A DNA stretch of 64,000 bases from Candidatus Poribacteria bacterium. Its GTDB lineage: Bacteria > Poribacteria > WGA-4E > WGA-3G. Under the pieces are notes generated by a model. It did no database searches. It was not told the origin of the DNA and saw only the letters and a list, made by a program, of their open reading frames with translations. The stretch spans positions 62,280 through 126,279 of the forward strand of contig JAPPFM010000058.1 in the NCBI GenBank assembly GCA_028821605.1, given 5' to 3'. Below, in pieces: positions 43,388-51,043 of the stretch; the stretch's first letter is position 1, and every line of letters starts with the position of its first letter. The position numbers were made by a program, and so were the translations under genes.

Positions 43388-44614
43388 ATGTATAGGAAAC
43401 TATTCACAATAGGGTTGGCATGTCTCATAGCACTTTTCGCCATGACGATGACCGCTAATGCCCAAGACAAAATTACCGGTCCGTGGCTTTGGATGATTGC
43501 TCCAACTACAGCGGGCCAAGGCGGCGCAGCTGCCACCGATGTGGATTCACTCGCTGAAGCCAGTGGTGGTGAAGTCACTGAACAGATGGTCGCAGAAAAC
43601 GGGGCAAACGCAGGCGACAAAGTCGGTGATCTGGAATGGACAGAAGGTGAGATTTCAGCAACCGGCGGTAACAACGTCAACGATCTCGTCAATGAGATCG
43701 GCTTAGGTGAAGGTGATGTCAATGACCATTCGTCTTATGGACTTATCACGCTTGTATCCGATTCTGATCAGAACGGCGTAGATATGAGAGTTGGCAGTGA
43801 TGACTCTGTCAAAGTCTGGCTCAACGGTGAGGTGGTTCACAAAAACGCTGTCAACCGCGGTGCTGGTGATTTCCAAGACACATTTCAGGTTGATATAAAG
43901 CAAGGTGATAACCTCTTACTCGTGAAGGTCAGTGAGCGTGGTGGTGGTTGGAGTATGTTCGCCGGTGTTGATGCCGATGTGGAAACTGCCATAAGACCCG
44001 CTGTTCTCGGTGTGGCTGGAAAAATCACCGGTCCATGGCTGTGGATGATTGCCGCAACTCCATCTGGTCAAGGCGGCGCGGCTTCCACCGATGTGGATTC
44101 ACTCGCTGAAGCCAGTGGTGGTGAGGTTACTGAAGAGATGATCGCAGCAAACGGCGCCAGCGAAGGCGATGCTGTCGGTGATTTGGAATGGACGATCGGT
44201 GAGATTTCAGCAACCGGTGGTAACAACGTCAACGATCTCGTCAACGATATTGGCTTGGGTGAAGGCGATGTCAACGACCATTCGTCTTACGCGCTCATCA
44301 TTCTTGACGCCCCTGAAGCTCAGGATGGCGTTCCGGCGAAAGTCGGTAGTGATGACTCTGTCAAAGTCTGGCTCAACGGTGAGGTTGTCCATAACAACCC
44401 AGTCAACCGTGGTGCTGGCGATTTCCAAGATGATTTCAAAGTTAACCTGATCGCAGGAAAAAATATTCTGTTGGTGAAGGTGAGTGAACGCGGTGGTGGC
44501 TGGAGTATGTTCGCCGGTGTCGGTGGTTCGTGGGAAATTTACACCGGTGGATTTGTTTCTGTCGAACCTGCTGGTAAACTCTTCACCACTTGGGGAAGTT
44601 TGAAAGCCAGATAA
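43388..44614 (+). CDS. Secreted two-module protein with C-terminal VEP/KL/W tail
   Basis: A 408-residue exported protein. The start is the ATG at 43388 after GGAGG; an upstream in-frame ATG at 43328 lacks a site. Signal peptide: MYRKLFTIGLACLIALFA and TANA, cut near residue 25. Two copies of one module follow (about 26-200 and 210-385). Each has ITGPWLWMIA, ATDVDSLAEASGGEVTE or its variant, GEISATGGNNVNDLVN, VNDHSSY, GSDDSVKVWLNGEVVH and VNRGAGDFQD. The copies are very similar in DNA too, so the duplication is recent or homogenised. The end is VEPAGKLFTTWGSLK. The acidic, Asn/Gly-rich surface suggests a structural or carbohydrate-binding extracellular protein. Confidence 0.87.
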   Translation: MYRKLFTIGLACLIALFAMTMTANAQDKITGPWLWMIAPTTAGQGGAAATDVDSLAEASGGEVTEQMVAENGANAGDKVGDLEWTEGEISATGGNNVNDLVNEIGLGEGDVNDHSSYGLITLVSDSDQNGVDMRVGSDDSVKVWLNGEVVHKNAVNRGAGDFQDTFQVDIKQGDNLLLVKVSERGGGWSMFAGVDADVETAIRPAVLGVAGKITGPWLWMIAATPSGQGGAASTDVDSLAEASGGEVTEEMIAANGASEGDAVGDLEWTIGEISATGGNNVNDLVNDIGLGEGDVNDHSSYALIILDAPEAQDGVPAKVGSDDSVKVWLNGEVVHNNPVNRGAGDFQDDFKVNLIAGKNILLVKVSERGGGWSMFAGVGGSWEIYTGGFVSVEPAGKLFTTWGSLKAR

Positions 44615-44639
44615 TAGGTCTTTGTACCTTAGAATAAAT

Positions 44640-44686
44640 AAAGGACGCAGTCTGTATATCACATATTGACTGCGTCCTTTTTCTTT
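44640..44686. terminator. Rho-independent terminator, probably bidirectional
   Basis: AAAGGACGCAGTC (44640-44652) pairs perfectly with GACTGCGTCCTTT (44668-44680), followed by TTCTTTT. It lies between two convergent genes (ends at 44614 and 44709). Confidence 0.88.
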
Positions 44687-44708
44687 TCGGGTCAGCTGCT
44701 AATGCAGG

Positions 44709-45560
44709 TTACTTACCCATAAGTTCCATAAAGACAGGTAACGACTCCCTAAATCCATCTTCGCGCGTGCCACCCTCTGGTGTATAGACACTCTCCAAAG
44801 AGATCGCGCCGTCATATCCATCCCGTTTCAACGCGTCCACAATGTCATTGTAGTAAGGGTCCATCTGCCCTTGACGCATCGCACAGAAATCGAAGGTTGC
44901 CGCTGGGAGATTCACAACACCGTCCTTGAGATGGACATGTGCGAGAGCGTCGCGGATCATTTCGTAGCCGTCCGGATAGGGGACTTCGGTACAATAGAGG
45001 GAGCTGCACGGATCCCAGAGGACCTTCAGATGTGGGACATCCAATTCATCAATCAGTTTCCTTGCAAGGTATGCCGATGTCACATTCCCAGAGATTGCCG
45101 TCTCAATGACAAGTGTAATGCCTGCAGCATCAGCGATTCGCAAAGGTTCTTCTAACCGATTCAGAAGAGTTGTCCACGCATCTTCAGAAATAATGGGTTC
45201 TGCCCCAAAAAGGACCATCTCTTTCCGAAAACTGAAAATCCGCACCAGATTTGTGCCGAGTGCTTGTGCAACGTCGATACACCGCTGCAATGTTTCAATG
45301 TGGGCACGATACGCAGGTGCATCAACCGCTGTGTCCACAGGAAGTGCCGAGAGATTATGGTGTGAGATACACGATACCTTTAAATCCCGATCATTAATTA
45401 ATCCTTTGACCCGCTCGATATCTGTATCCGTCAGATCGCCGACCTGTTTTTCCCAAAGGTACTGTAATTCGACGTATTCCAAGCCGGTTTCTACCATTGT
45501 GTCAAGTGCGTACTCAAAATCCCTACTAATTCCATCCGTGATTGTCCCCAGTTTGAACAT
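44709..45560 (-). CDS. Sugar phosphate isomerase/epimerase (TIM barrel)
   Basis: A 283-residue protein of the xylose-isomerase-like / AP-endonuclease-2 TIM-barrel family. The barrel strands carry the expected metal ligands: the Glu in LVIETAISGN, the Asp in KVLWDPCSS, the His in HVHLKDG and the Glu in AISLESVYTP. Such enzymes isomerise or epimerise sugars and inositol derivatives (IolE, IolI, hydroxypyruvate isomerase are relatives). No signal peptide. The next gene on this strand is an NAD(P)-dependent dehydrogenase 125 bp upstream; the two may act in one sugar pathway. Confidence 0.87.
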   Translation of the reverse strand: MFKLGTITDGISRDFEYALDTMVETGLEYVELQYLWEKQVGDLTDTDIERVKGLINDRDLKVSCISHHNLSALPVDTAVDAPAYRAHIETLQRCIDVAQALGTNLVRIFSFRKEMVLFGAEPIISEDAWTTLLNRLEEPLRIADAAGITLVIETAISGNVTSAYLARKLIDELDVPHLKVLWDPCSSLYCTEVPYPDGYEMIRDALAHVHLKDGVVNLPAATFDFCAMRQGQMDPYYNDIVDALKRDGYDGAISLESVYTPEGGTREDGFRESLPVFMELMGK

Positions 45561-45685
45561 TCAATTCCCTTTCAATTTCTTTCGTTTGAACAAATAACGG
45601 AAGTTCCTCTCTTCCTATGCTGGAAAGATTGGAAGATTGGATGTCCGCTGATCCTTCCATCCCTCCATTCTTCCGTTTTTCGGTT

Positions 45686-46582
45686 TCATTCTTCCGTTTT
45701 TTTGATCTCAATATCTGCGATATTTTCGAGGATTTTGATAATCGTCCAGTTATCCTCATCAGGATTTACCGCCTTTCCTGCTTGAAAAAGTTCAAAGGCA
45801 GCACTCGCTGCGAAAAGAGGTACACCACATTCACTCGCCATATTTTTCGCTAAGGTGAGGTCTTTATACATCGTACCGATATTGCTCTGTCCCTTGAAGT
45901 TCCGATCCAAGATATTTTGTGTCGTATCTCTGAAGAGGAAATTCCCGACGACGCTTGTGCTGACCACATCACGAAGTGTTTCCGGTGCTACACCTGCCTT
46001 CACTGCGAGTGTTAGTGCCTCAAAGATACCCGCGTATGTGGTACCTATCAGTACTGCAAGTGCGGATTTGACGGTTTGTCCCATGCCAATTTCTTCCCCG
46101 ACATGGTAGATGTCCCGTCCGACTGCTTCAAGCACCGGTTTTGATGCTTCAAACGTCTCGGTTAGTGCCGACACCATCATTGTGAGTGTACCCGCAGCCG
46201 CGCCCGGTGCGCCCCCACTAACAGGCGCGTCAATGATATTGATTCCTTCCGCTGTCACCAGTTCGGCAACCTCCATCACCTGTGAGCGTCCGATAGTCGC
46301 TGTACAAATGACTGTAGAGCCTGGTTTGAGGCCTGCCAGCAGCCCGTCTTCTGTGAGTAATGCTGCTTTAACTTGTTCGACATTCAGTACCATGATAAAG
46401 ACGGCATCCGCGGCGGCACCCACTTCACGCGGCGATGCGGCGGCGTTTGCCCCTTCTTGTGCAAGTGTTTCCAACGGCTCTGGGCGGACATCGTATACCG
46501 TCAGTTCATGTCCAGCTTTCAAGATATTTCTCGACATCCCCATACCCATGTTGCCGACCCCGATGAGTCCAACTTTTGCCAT
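45686..46582 (-). CDS. 3-hydroxyisobutyrate dehydrogenase-family oxidoreductase
   Basis: A 298-residue beta-hydroxyacid dehydrogenase. The NAD(P) motif is GLIGVGNMGMGMSRNI, the substrate motif is DAPVSGGAPGAAAGTLT, and the catalytic Lys is in GMGQTVKSALAV (Lys about 172). The Asn that normally follows this Lys by three or four positions is missing, so the substrate may differ from 3-hydroxyisobutyrate, tartronate semialdehyde or gluconate. Length is normal. It is upstream of a sugar isomerase gene on the same strand. The 125-bp gap between them is rich in GGAAG/ATTGG words but has no clear gene. Confidence 0.88.
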   Translation of the reverse strand: MAKVGLIGVGNMGMGMSRNILKAGHELTVYDVRPEPLETLAQEGANAAASPREVGAAADAVFIMVLNVEQVKAALLTEDGLLAGLKPGSTVICTATIGRSQVMEVAELVTAEGINIIDAPVSGGAPGAAAGTLTMMVSALTETFEASKPVLEAVGRDIYHVGEEIGMGQTVKSALAVLIGTTYAGIFEALTLAVKAGVAPETLRDVVSTSVVGNFLFRDTTQNILDRNFKGQSNIGTMYKDLTLAKNMASECGVPLFAASAAFELFQAGKAVNPDEDNWTIIKILENIADIEIKKTEE

Positions 46583-46750
46583 AAATTACCTCAAAACGTC
46601 TCCTGAATAAAATAGGATACAGCGTATACGCAGGTTGTTTTGTTTTTAGTGCACAGACTGCAACTACGCCAACACATATTGGTAAAGTCTATCATAAATC
46701 TTCGGGCATGTCAATCGTTTTCCTGATTCGGACGCGGAATCTGAAAATGC

Positions 46751-46779
46751 TTGATTTATTTGGAGAAAGATGGTAAATT
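46751..46779 (+). promoter_or_regulatory. Candidate extended -10 promoter
   Basis: TTGATT (46751-46756), a 17-bp spacer, TGGTAAATT with TAAATT at 46774-46779. The TGGTAAATT word also lies ahead of both tandem LamG genes (24112-24120 and 24960-24968). Confidence 0.5.
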
Positions 46780-46820
46780 AACTTTAAATTAGATTGATTT
46801 GGACGCTAAGGAGTCTTCTT

Positions 46821-47411
46821 ATGGATGTAACATACACATCAGCAATCGCTGAAGCTATCGAAAAATTAGAAGCAGGGAACCCACTCCCGACACTCGTTCC
46901 ACAGAAAGCGTGGAGCAGTGAATTGACGGATGCCTTAGAATCAGCATCCCTTGATGATCTTTTTGACGGAGAATCGCTGAAAAATACGACCTTTGCGGAA
47001 GCCATCAAAAGCGGTTTACTCTTATGGAACGACGCACTGGATGAATCCCATAATATCTCGCAAGGATTAGGAAATCAGACGGGCAGCTACTGGCACGGCA
47101 TTATGCATCGCCGTGAACCGGACTACAGCAACTCCAAGTATTGGTTCGGCAGAGTTGGTATGCACCCAATTTTCCCAGCACTTCGTGAACGCGCACTCGA
47201 ACTTTTCGAGGAAATACCGAATCCATCGGACGCGCTCACAGACATCGGACAGACTATTGCGGCGCAAGCGGAGTGGGACGCTTATCAGTTTATCGATTGG
47301 TGTCAAGCTGCCGAAGGTGACGCTGATTCGGATGTAACCCGTTTCTTGCAACAAGTGCAGGCGGAAGAGATTAGGTTGTTATTGGCGTATTCCTACCGAA
47401 ACGCCGTTTAA
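46821..47411 (+). CDS. Conserved hypothetical protein
   Basis: A 196-residue protein. The start is the ATG at 46821 with AAGGAG ahead; a longer frame upstream overlaps the promoter. I recognise no named domain. The centre (QTGSYWHGIMHRREPDYSNS, then KYWFGRVGMHPIF) is rich in His, Tyr, Trp and Arg and looks like an active or ligand site, since such clusters are usually conserved. The C-terminus is helical (AAQAEWDAYQFIDWCQ and LQQVQAEEIRLLLAY). No signal peptide. It lies 58 bp before the twin-thioredoxin gene. Confidence 0.75.
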   Translation: MDVTYTSAIAEAIEKLEAGNPLPTLVPQKAWSSELTDALESASLDDLFDGESLKNTTFAEAIKSGLLLWNDALDESHNISQGLGNQTGSYWHGIMHRREPDYSNSKYWFGRVGMHPIFPALRERALELFEEIPNPSDALTDIGQTIAAQAEWDAYQFIDWCQAAEGDADSDVTRFLQQVQAEEIRLLLAYSYRNAV

Positions 47412-47469
47412 CACACGCCAATTTGTCTGATAGATTCAAAGAGATCTGACAAATCTGAGGAGGTCGACG

Positions 47470-49755
47470 ATGTACTCCCGATATGAAAGACATTCACAAC
47501 AAAGCGGAAATAGAGGCTTCCGTGCGCATCTCGTTTGCGCACTCATAAGCCTTGTGCTAATAGGTTTTTGTGCGAACTTCGCTGATGCAGCTTCGATAAA
47601 AGCAGCTTACAAGTATCAGGAAATTAAGGCAATTTCTAAAAGTCTTAAAAAGCAGAAGACACAGGAAGAGTTAGAGCGATTGATTGAGAAGTCGAGAGAT
47701 TTTGTTGCGGCACATCCAGAATACAAACGGGTGGATGAGGTCTATCATCTCCTCGGTAACGCCTTAGTGCAGTTGGGGCAGATTGAAGAAGGCATTGAAG
47801 CCTTTGAAAAAGTCGTCACGGATTATTCAGAGGCTCGTTATGTTGAACGTTGCCTGTTAGATTTAGGATTGGCGTACGATAAACTTGGCAATCACGACGC
47901 AGCAGACAGTGCCTACCAGAAATTGATAGATCACCCGAAGTATGGTAAACGATCGCAAGCGAAATTTGCGAAGCGACTCCTCGAACAGGATAAAGCCGAT
48001 CGAACGGGTGAATTACCGAAACCGCCTGGGGCAAGCCCAGGACCGGGAATGACCTCCAGTGAGTGGATCGGTAAACCAGCACTTGACTTTCAGGTGACGG
48101 ATCTGAAAGGCGAAGAACTCTCGTTGGAAAAATATCGAGGGCAAGTTGTGCTGCTGGATTTCTGGGCAACGTGGTGTGGACCCTGCATCGCAGAGATACC
48201 GAACGTTAAGCGGACCTATGAAAAGTATAAAGATCAGAAGTTTCAGATTATTGGTATTAGTCTGGACAGGTCCATAACGCCCCTTGAGGAATACATTGAA
48301 CAAAAAGAACTCGGATGGGTTCACTATTGGGACAACAGCGGCAAGGTTAGTAATATGTATAAGGTGCGAGGGATTCCATCTACCTTCCTGATTGACGGTG
48401 AGGGTACCATCCGCAAGACGAATCTCCGTGGACACGCGCTTGAACATGCCGTCGAGGATTTGGTGAAGGAAAATCTTGCGAAACCTGCCAAAACATCTGA
48501 GACTAGTTCGCAATCACAGTCGATACCTGCGACAAAGCTCCTTAAACCGGACACAACGTCTGAAAAAGATGAACCAATTAAGCCTGCCAGGACAAACCCG
48601 AGTGAGTGGGTCGGTAAACCTGCCCCAGACTTTCAGGTAACGAATTTGAAAGGTGAAGAACTTTCTTTGAAAGACTATCGTGGGCAGGTTGTGCTGCTTG
48701 ACTTCTGGGCAACATGGTGTGGACCCTGCATTGCTGAGATGCCGAAAGTGAAGCGGACTTATGAAGCATACAAGGATCAGAATTTCCAAATCATCGGCAT
48801 CAGCTTGGATAGGTCAAAGCAACCACTTGAGGAATATATAAAAAAAGAAGGACTTGGATGGATTCACTACTGGGATGAAAGTCGAGAGTTAAGGACGCTA
48901 TACGGGGTGTGGGGAATCCCATCAGCTTTTTTGATTGACAGTGAAGGAATTATCCGAAAGGCGAGCCTCGGCGGTTTTGATGTTGAATCTGCTGTCGCTG
49001 AGTTGGTGGAGGAAAACCTGGCGAAGCCCGTTGATGCCCCCGCCATCCCTTCTTCCAATTCTCCTGATGGTGCGCAAAATGTAGAACCTAACGTCAAAGA
49101 AATCATTGATATGGCTATCGCTGCGCACGGCGGACTTGAGAAACTTGCAGCAGTGAAAAGTATTGTGATGGAATCCGAGAGTTTTGAACACCTTCCAGAC
49201 GGAACTATGCAGGATGAGGGACCGGCGAAAACATACTTTGATGCTAAGAGAGTCCGCAGCGATTGGGGTATCCACGCCCAAAAGGATAACCACCTAATCT
49301 TTGATGGAGAATCGGTGTTTATAATAGCAGCCGGAGAGGTCAAACCTGTTTCACCTGAGGAAACTAAGTCCTATGTTAACTTCTTTAAGGATGGTCTTTT
49401 CCGAGAACCTATATGGCTTTTGGCAACCCTCTCCAAAGATGATATTCCTGTTCAATACATAGGAACAGAGGATGTAAAGGGTGAACCTACATCCGTTCTC
49501 CTCGTTACGCAGCCTTCTGGGAAAAAATTGAAAGTCTTCATTAGTGAAGAAACCCACTACGTAATCCAGTTCAGTTATGACGTTGAGATAGGCGGAGGCG
49601 TGGAAAACGTGGTAGCGTTCCTTGACGATTATCGGGATGTAGATGGCATTAAAATCCCGCATTATCGTACGACAAAGAACGGGGAATACCGACGAGTTTT
49701 TATCACCGACATCACGTTGAACACTGAAATTGACGAAGCACTGTTTCGTCCCTGA
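47470..49755 (+). CDS. Exported protein with TPR-like region, two TlpA-type thioredoxin domains and a C-terminal beta domain
   Basis: A 761-residue exported protein. A signal peptide (hydrophobic 20-35, cut near ADA at 40) is followed by a TPR-like helical region (about 65-175), two thioredoxin-like TlpA/ResA domains (about 197-338 and 378-520) with WCGPC active sites (C236/C239 and C417/C420), Pro-rich linkers, and a C-terminal domain (about 555-761) resembling outer-membrane lipoprotein-sorting proteins (IIDMAIAAHGGLEKLAAVKS). The two thioredoxin domains are nearly identical, a tandem duplication with a 181-residue period. Likely a periplasmic disulfide reductase. The ATG at 47470 follows GAGGAGG. 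Confidence 0.88.
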   Translation: MYSRYERHSQQSGNRGFRAHLVCALISLVLIGFCANFADAASIKAAYKYQEIKAISKSLKKQKTQEELERLIEKSRDFVAAHPEYKRVDEVYHLLGNALVQLGQIEEGIEAFEKVVTDYSEARYVERCLLDLGLAYDKLGNHDAADSAYQKLIDHPKYGKRSQAKFAKRLLEQDKADRTGELPKPPGASPGPGMTSSEWIGKPALDFQVTDLKGEELSLEKYRGQVVLLDFWATWCGPCIAEIPNVKRTYEKYKDQKFQIIGISLDRSITPLEEYIEQKELGWVHYWDNSGKVSNMYKVRGIPSTFLIDGEGTIRKTNLRGHALEHAVEDLVKENLAKPAKTSETSSQSQSIPATKLLKPDTTSEKDEPIKPARTNPSEWVGKPAPDFQVTNLKGEELSLKDYRGQVVLLDFWATWCGPCIAEMPKVKRTYEAYKDQNFQIIGISLDRSKQPLEEYIKKEGLGWIHYWDESRELRTLYGVWGIPSAFLIDSEGIIRKASLGGFDVESAVAELVEENLAKPVDAPAIPSSNSPDGAQNVEPNVKEIIDMAIAAHGGLEKLAAVKSIVMESESFEHLPDGTMQDEGPAKTYFDAKRVRSDWGIHAQKDNHLIFDGESVFIIAAGEVKPVSPEETKSYVNFFKDGLFREPIWLLATLSKDDIPVQYIGTEDVKGEPTSVLLVTQPSGKKLKVFISEETHYVIQFSYDVEIGGGVENVVAFLDDYRDVDGIKIPHYRTTKNGEYRRVFITDITLNTEIDEALFRP

Positions 49756-49794
49756 GAATAAATGCGGACGTAACGCTGTTCCTCATACCTTGCT

Positions 49795-49818
49795 GGCGGG
49801 ATTTGAAATCCCGCCTAT
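49795..49818 (-). repeat. REP-like hairpin, ATAG foot
   Basis: On the minus strand this reads ATAG, then a 10-bp perfect stem GGCGGGATTT-C-AAATCCCGCC sharing the last G of the foot. It lies 40 bp after the twin-thioredoxin gene and may also act as its terminator. The foot is ATAG rather than GTAG. Confidence 0.6.
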
Positions 49819-49844
49819 TTGCAGCACCTCATTAACACAGAATT

Positions 49845-50948
49845 ATGGCACACCTTACCTTGAAAGATGTCACCAAAATTTACGACGGTGATGTTCTTGC
49901 AGTCGAACAGGCGGATTTTCAGATTCCAGATGAGTCGTTTACGGTGCTTGTCGGTCCGTCGGGTTGCGGCAAATCGACAATCTTACGGATGATTGCCGGA
50001 TTGGAAGAGATAACGGAAGGCGATATTTACATCGACGAAGAACGAATCAACGATATTCCACCTAAAGACAGGGACATCGCCATGGTCTTCCAAAACTATG
50101 CCCTTTATCCACACATGACGGTGTATAAAAACATGGCGTTTGGGTTGAAACTTCGTAAATACTCGAAACAGGAGATTGACGAGCGCGTTAAAGAGGCGGC
50201 GGAGATTCTAAGCATCTCACATCTCTTGAACCGCAAACCGAAGCATCTCTCTGGGGGAGAACGCCAACGCGTCGCTGTCGGCAGAGCAATCGTTCGACAC
50301 CCGAAGGTCTTCCTGTTCGATGAGCCCTTGAGCAACCTCGATGCAAAACTACGTGTGCAGATGCGGATGGAAATCAGTCGGCTGCACGACCGACTCAATG
50401 CTACCATCGTCTACGTCACACATGACCAAGTCGAAGCGATGACGATGGGAGACCAAATCGTGGTGCTCAATGAGGGAAAAATCCAGCAGATTGCCGATCC
50501 GGGAACGCTCTATCACAAACCCGCGAATCAATTCGTTGGAGGCTTTATCGGCACGCCACCGATGAACTTCATAGAGACACAGATCGTGAACAACGGTGGT
50601 GCCCCAACCCTCAAATTTGAAAACTTCAAAGTGGAATTGAACGCGCAACTCCAATCGGCACTGAACAAAGTTTCAGGCGATTCGGTGACACTCGGTATCC
50701 GTCCAGAGGACATCCACGTGGGTGAAAACGGGGAGAACAGTGTTGGTACACAGGTGGAATTGGTTGAGCCGCTCGGAAATCATGCGCTTTTATATCTGCG
50801 GACAGAGAAGAACAACTTCGTTGCCCAATCGGATCTCATCAATGTGCCGCAACACAACGCTCAAGTAACGGTCAACTTCAACATGGACAAAGCGCACCTG
50901 TTTCACCCAGAGACAGGCAAATCGTTAACAGCTCCCGCACGCCATTGA
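49845..50948 (+). CDS. ABC transporter ATP-binding protein, MalK/UgpC type
   Basis: A 367-residue ATPase of sugar importers. Walker A is GPSGCGKST (37-45), the Q-loop is VFQNYALYP, the signature is LSGGERQR, Walker B is VFLFDEPLSNLD, and the H-loop is YVTHDQ. The C-terminal TOBE/OB domain (about 235-360, with LGIRPEDIHV) is that of MalK and UgpC, so it should serve carbohydrate ABC importers. No permease or binding-protein gene is next to it, so it may power several importers encoded elsewhere, as MsmK does. It stands alone, with ATGG at 49845 as start. Confidence 0.93.
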   Translation: MAHLTLKDVTKIYDGDVLAVEQADFQIPDESFTVLVGPSGCGKSTILRMIAGLEEITEGDIYIDEERINDIPPKDRDIAMVFQNYALYPHMTVYKNMAFGLKLRKYSKQEIDERVKEAAEILSISHLLNRKPKHLSGGERQRVAVGRAIVRHPKVFLFDEPLSNLDAKLRVQMRMEISRLHDRLNATIVYVTHDQVEAMTMGDQIVVLNEGKIQQIADPGTLYHKPANQFVGGFIGTPPMNFIETQIVNNGGAPTLKFENFKVELNAQLQSALNKVSGDSVTLGIRPEDIHVGENGENSVGTQVELVEPLGNHALLYLRTEKNNFVAQSDLINVPQHNAQVTVNFNMDKAHLFHPETGKSLTAPARH

Positions 50949-51010
50949 AAAGATTGAAAAGAGCGTAGGCACAGCCAACGGACTGGGAAACCGGATACAT
51001 CCTTCCTAAA

Positions 51011-51043
51011 AACCACCTCAACGAACCGCAAGGAAAATTAAAA
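51011..51043. repeat. Dispersed repeat (AACGAACCRCAAGGAA type), copy 1
   Basis: AACGAACCGCAAGGAAAATT and a preceding ACCACCTC block also occur at 61281-61316 with few changes. It overlaps the end of the dehydrogenase gene at 51038. Confidence 0.6.

Noticed and set aside
43357-43722. Minus-strand open frame of 121 codons, with a similar one at 44068-44274
   Set aside because: They are antisense shadows of the two duplicated modules and repeat only because the modules repeat.
45600-45685. Short GGAAG/ATTGG-rich stretch as a possible gene or CRISPR-like repeat
   Set aside because: It is a low-complexity stretch with irregular spacing and no open frame or dyad symmetry of note.
48013-48789. Several minus-strand open frames in the twin-thioredoxin gene
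   Set aside because: They mirror the duplicated plus-strand domains and have no domain match or start signals.
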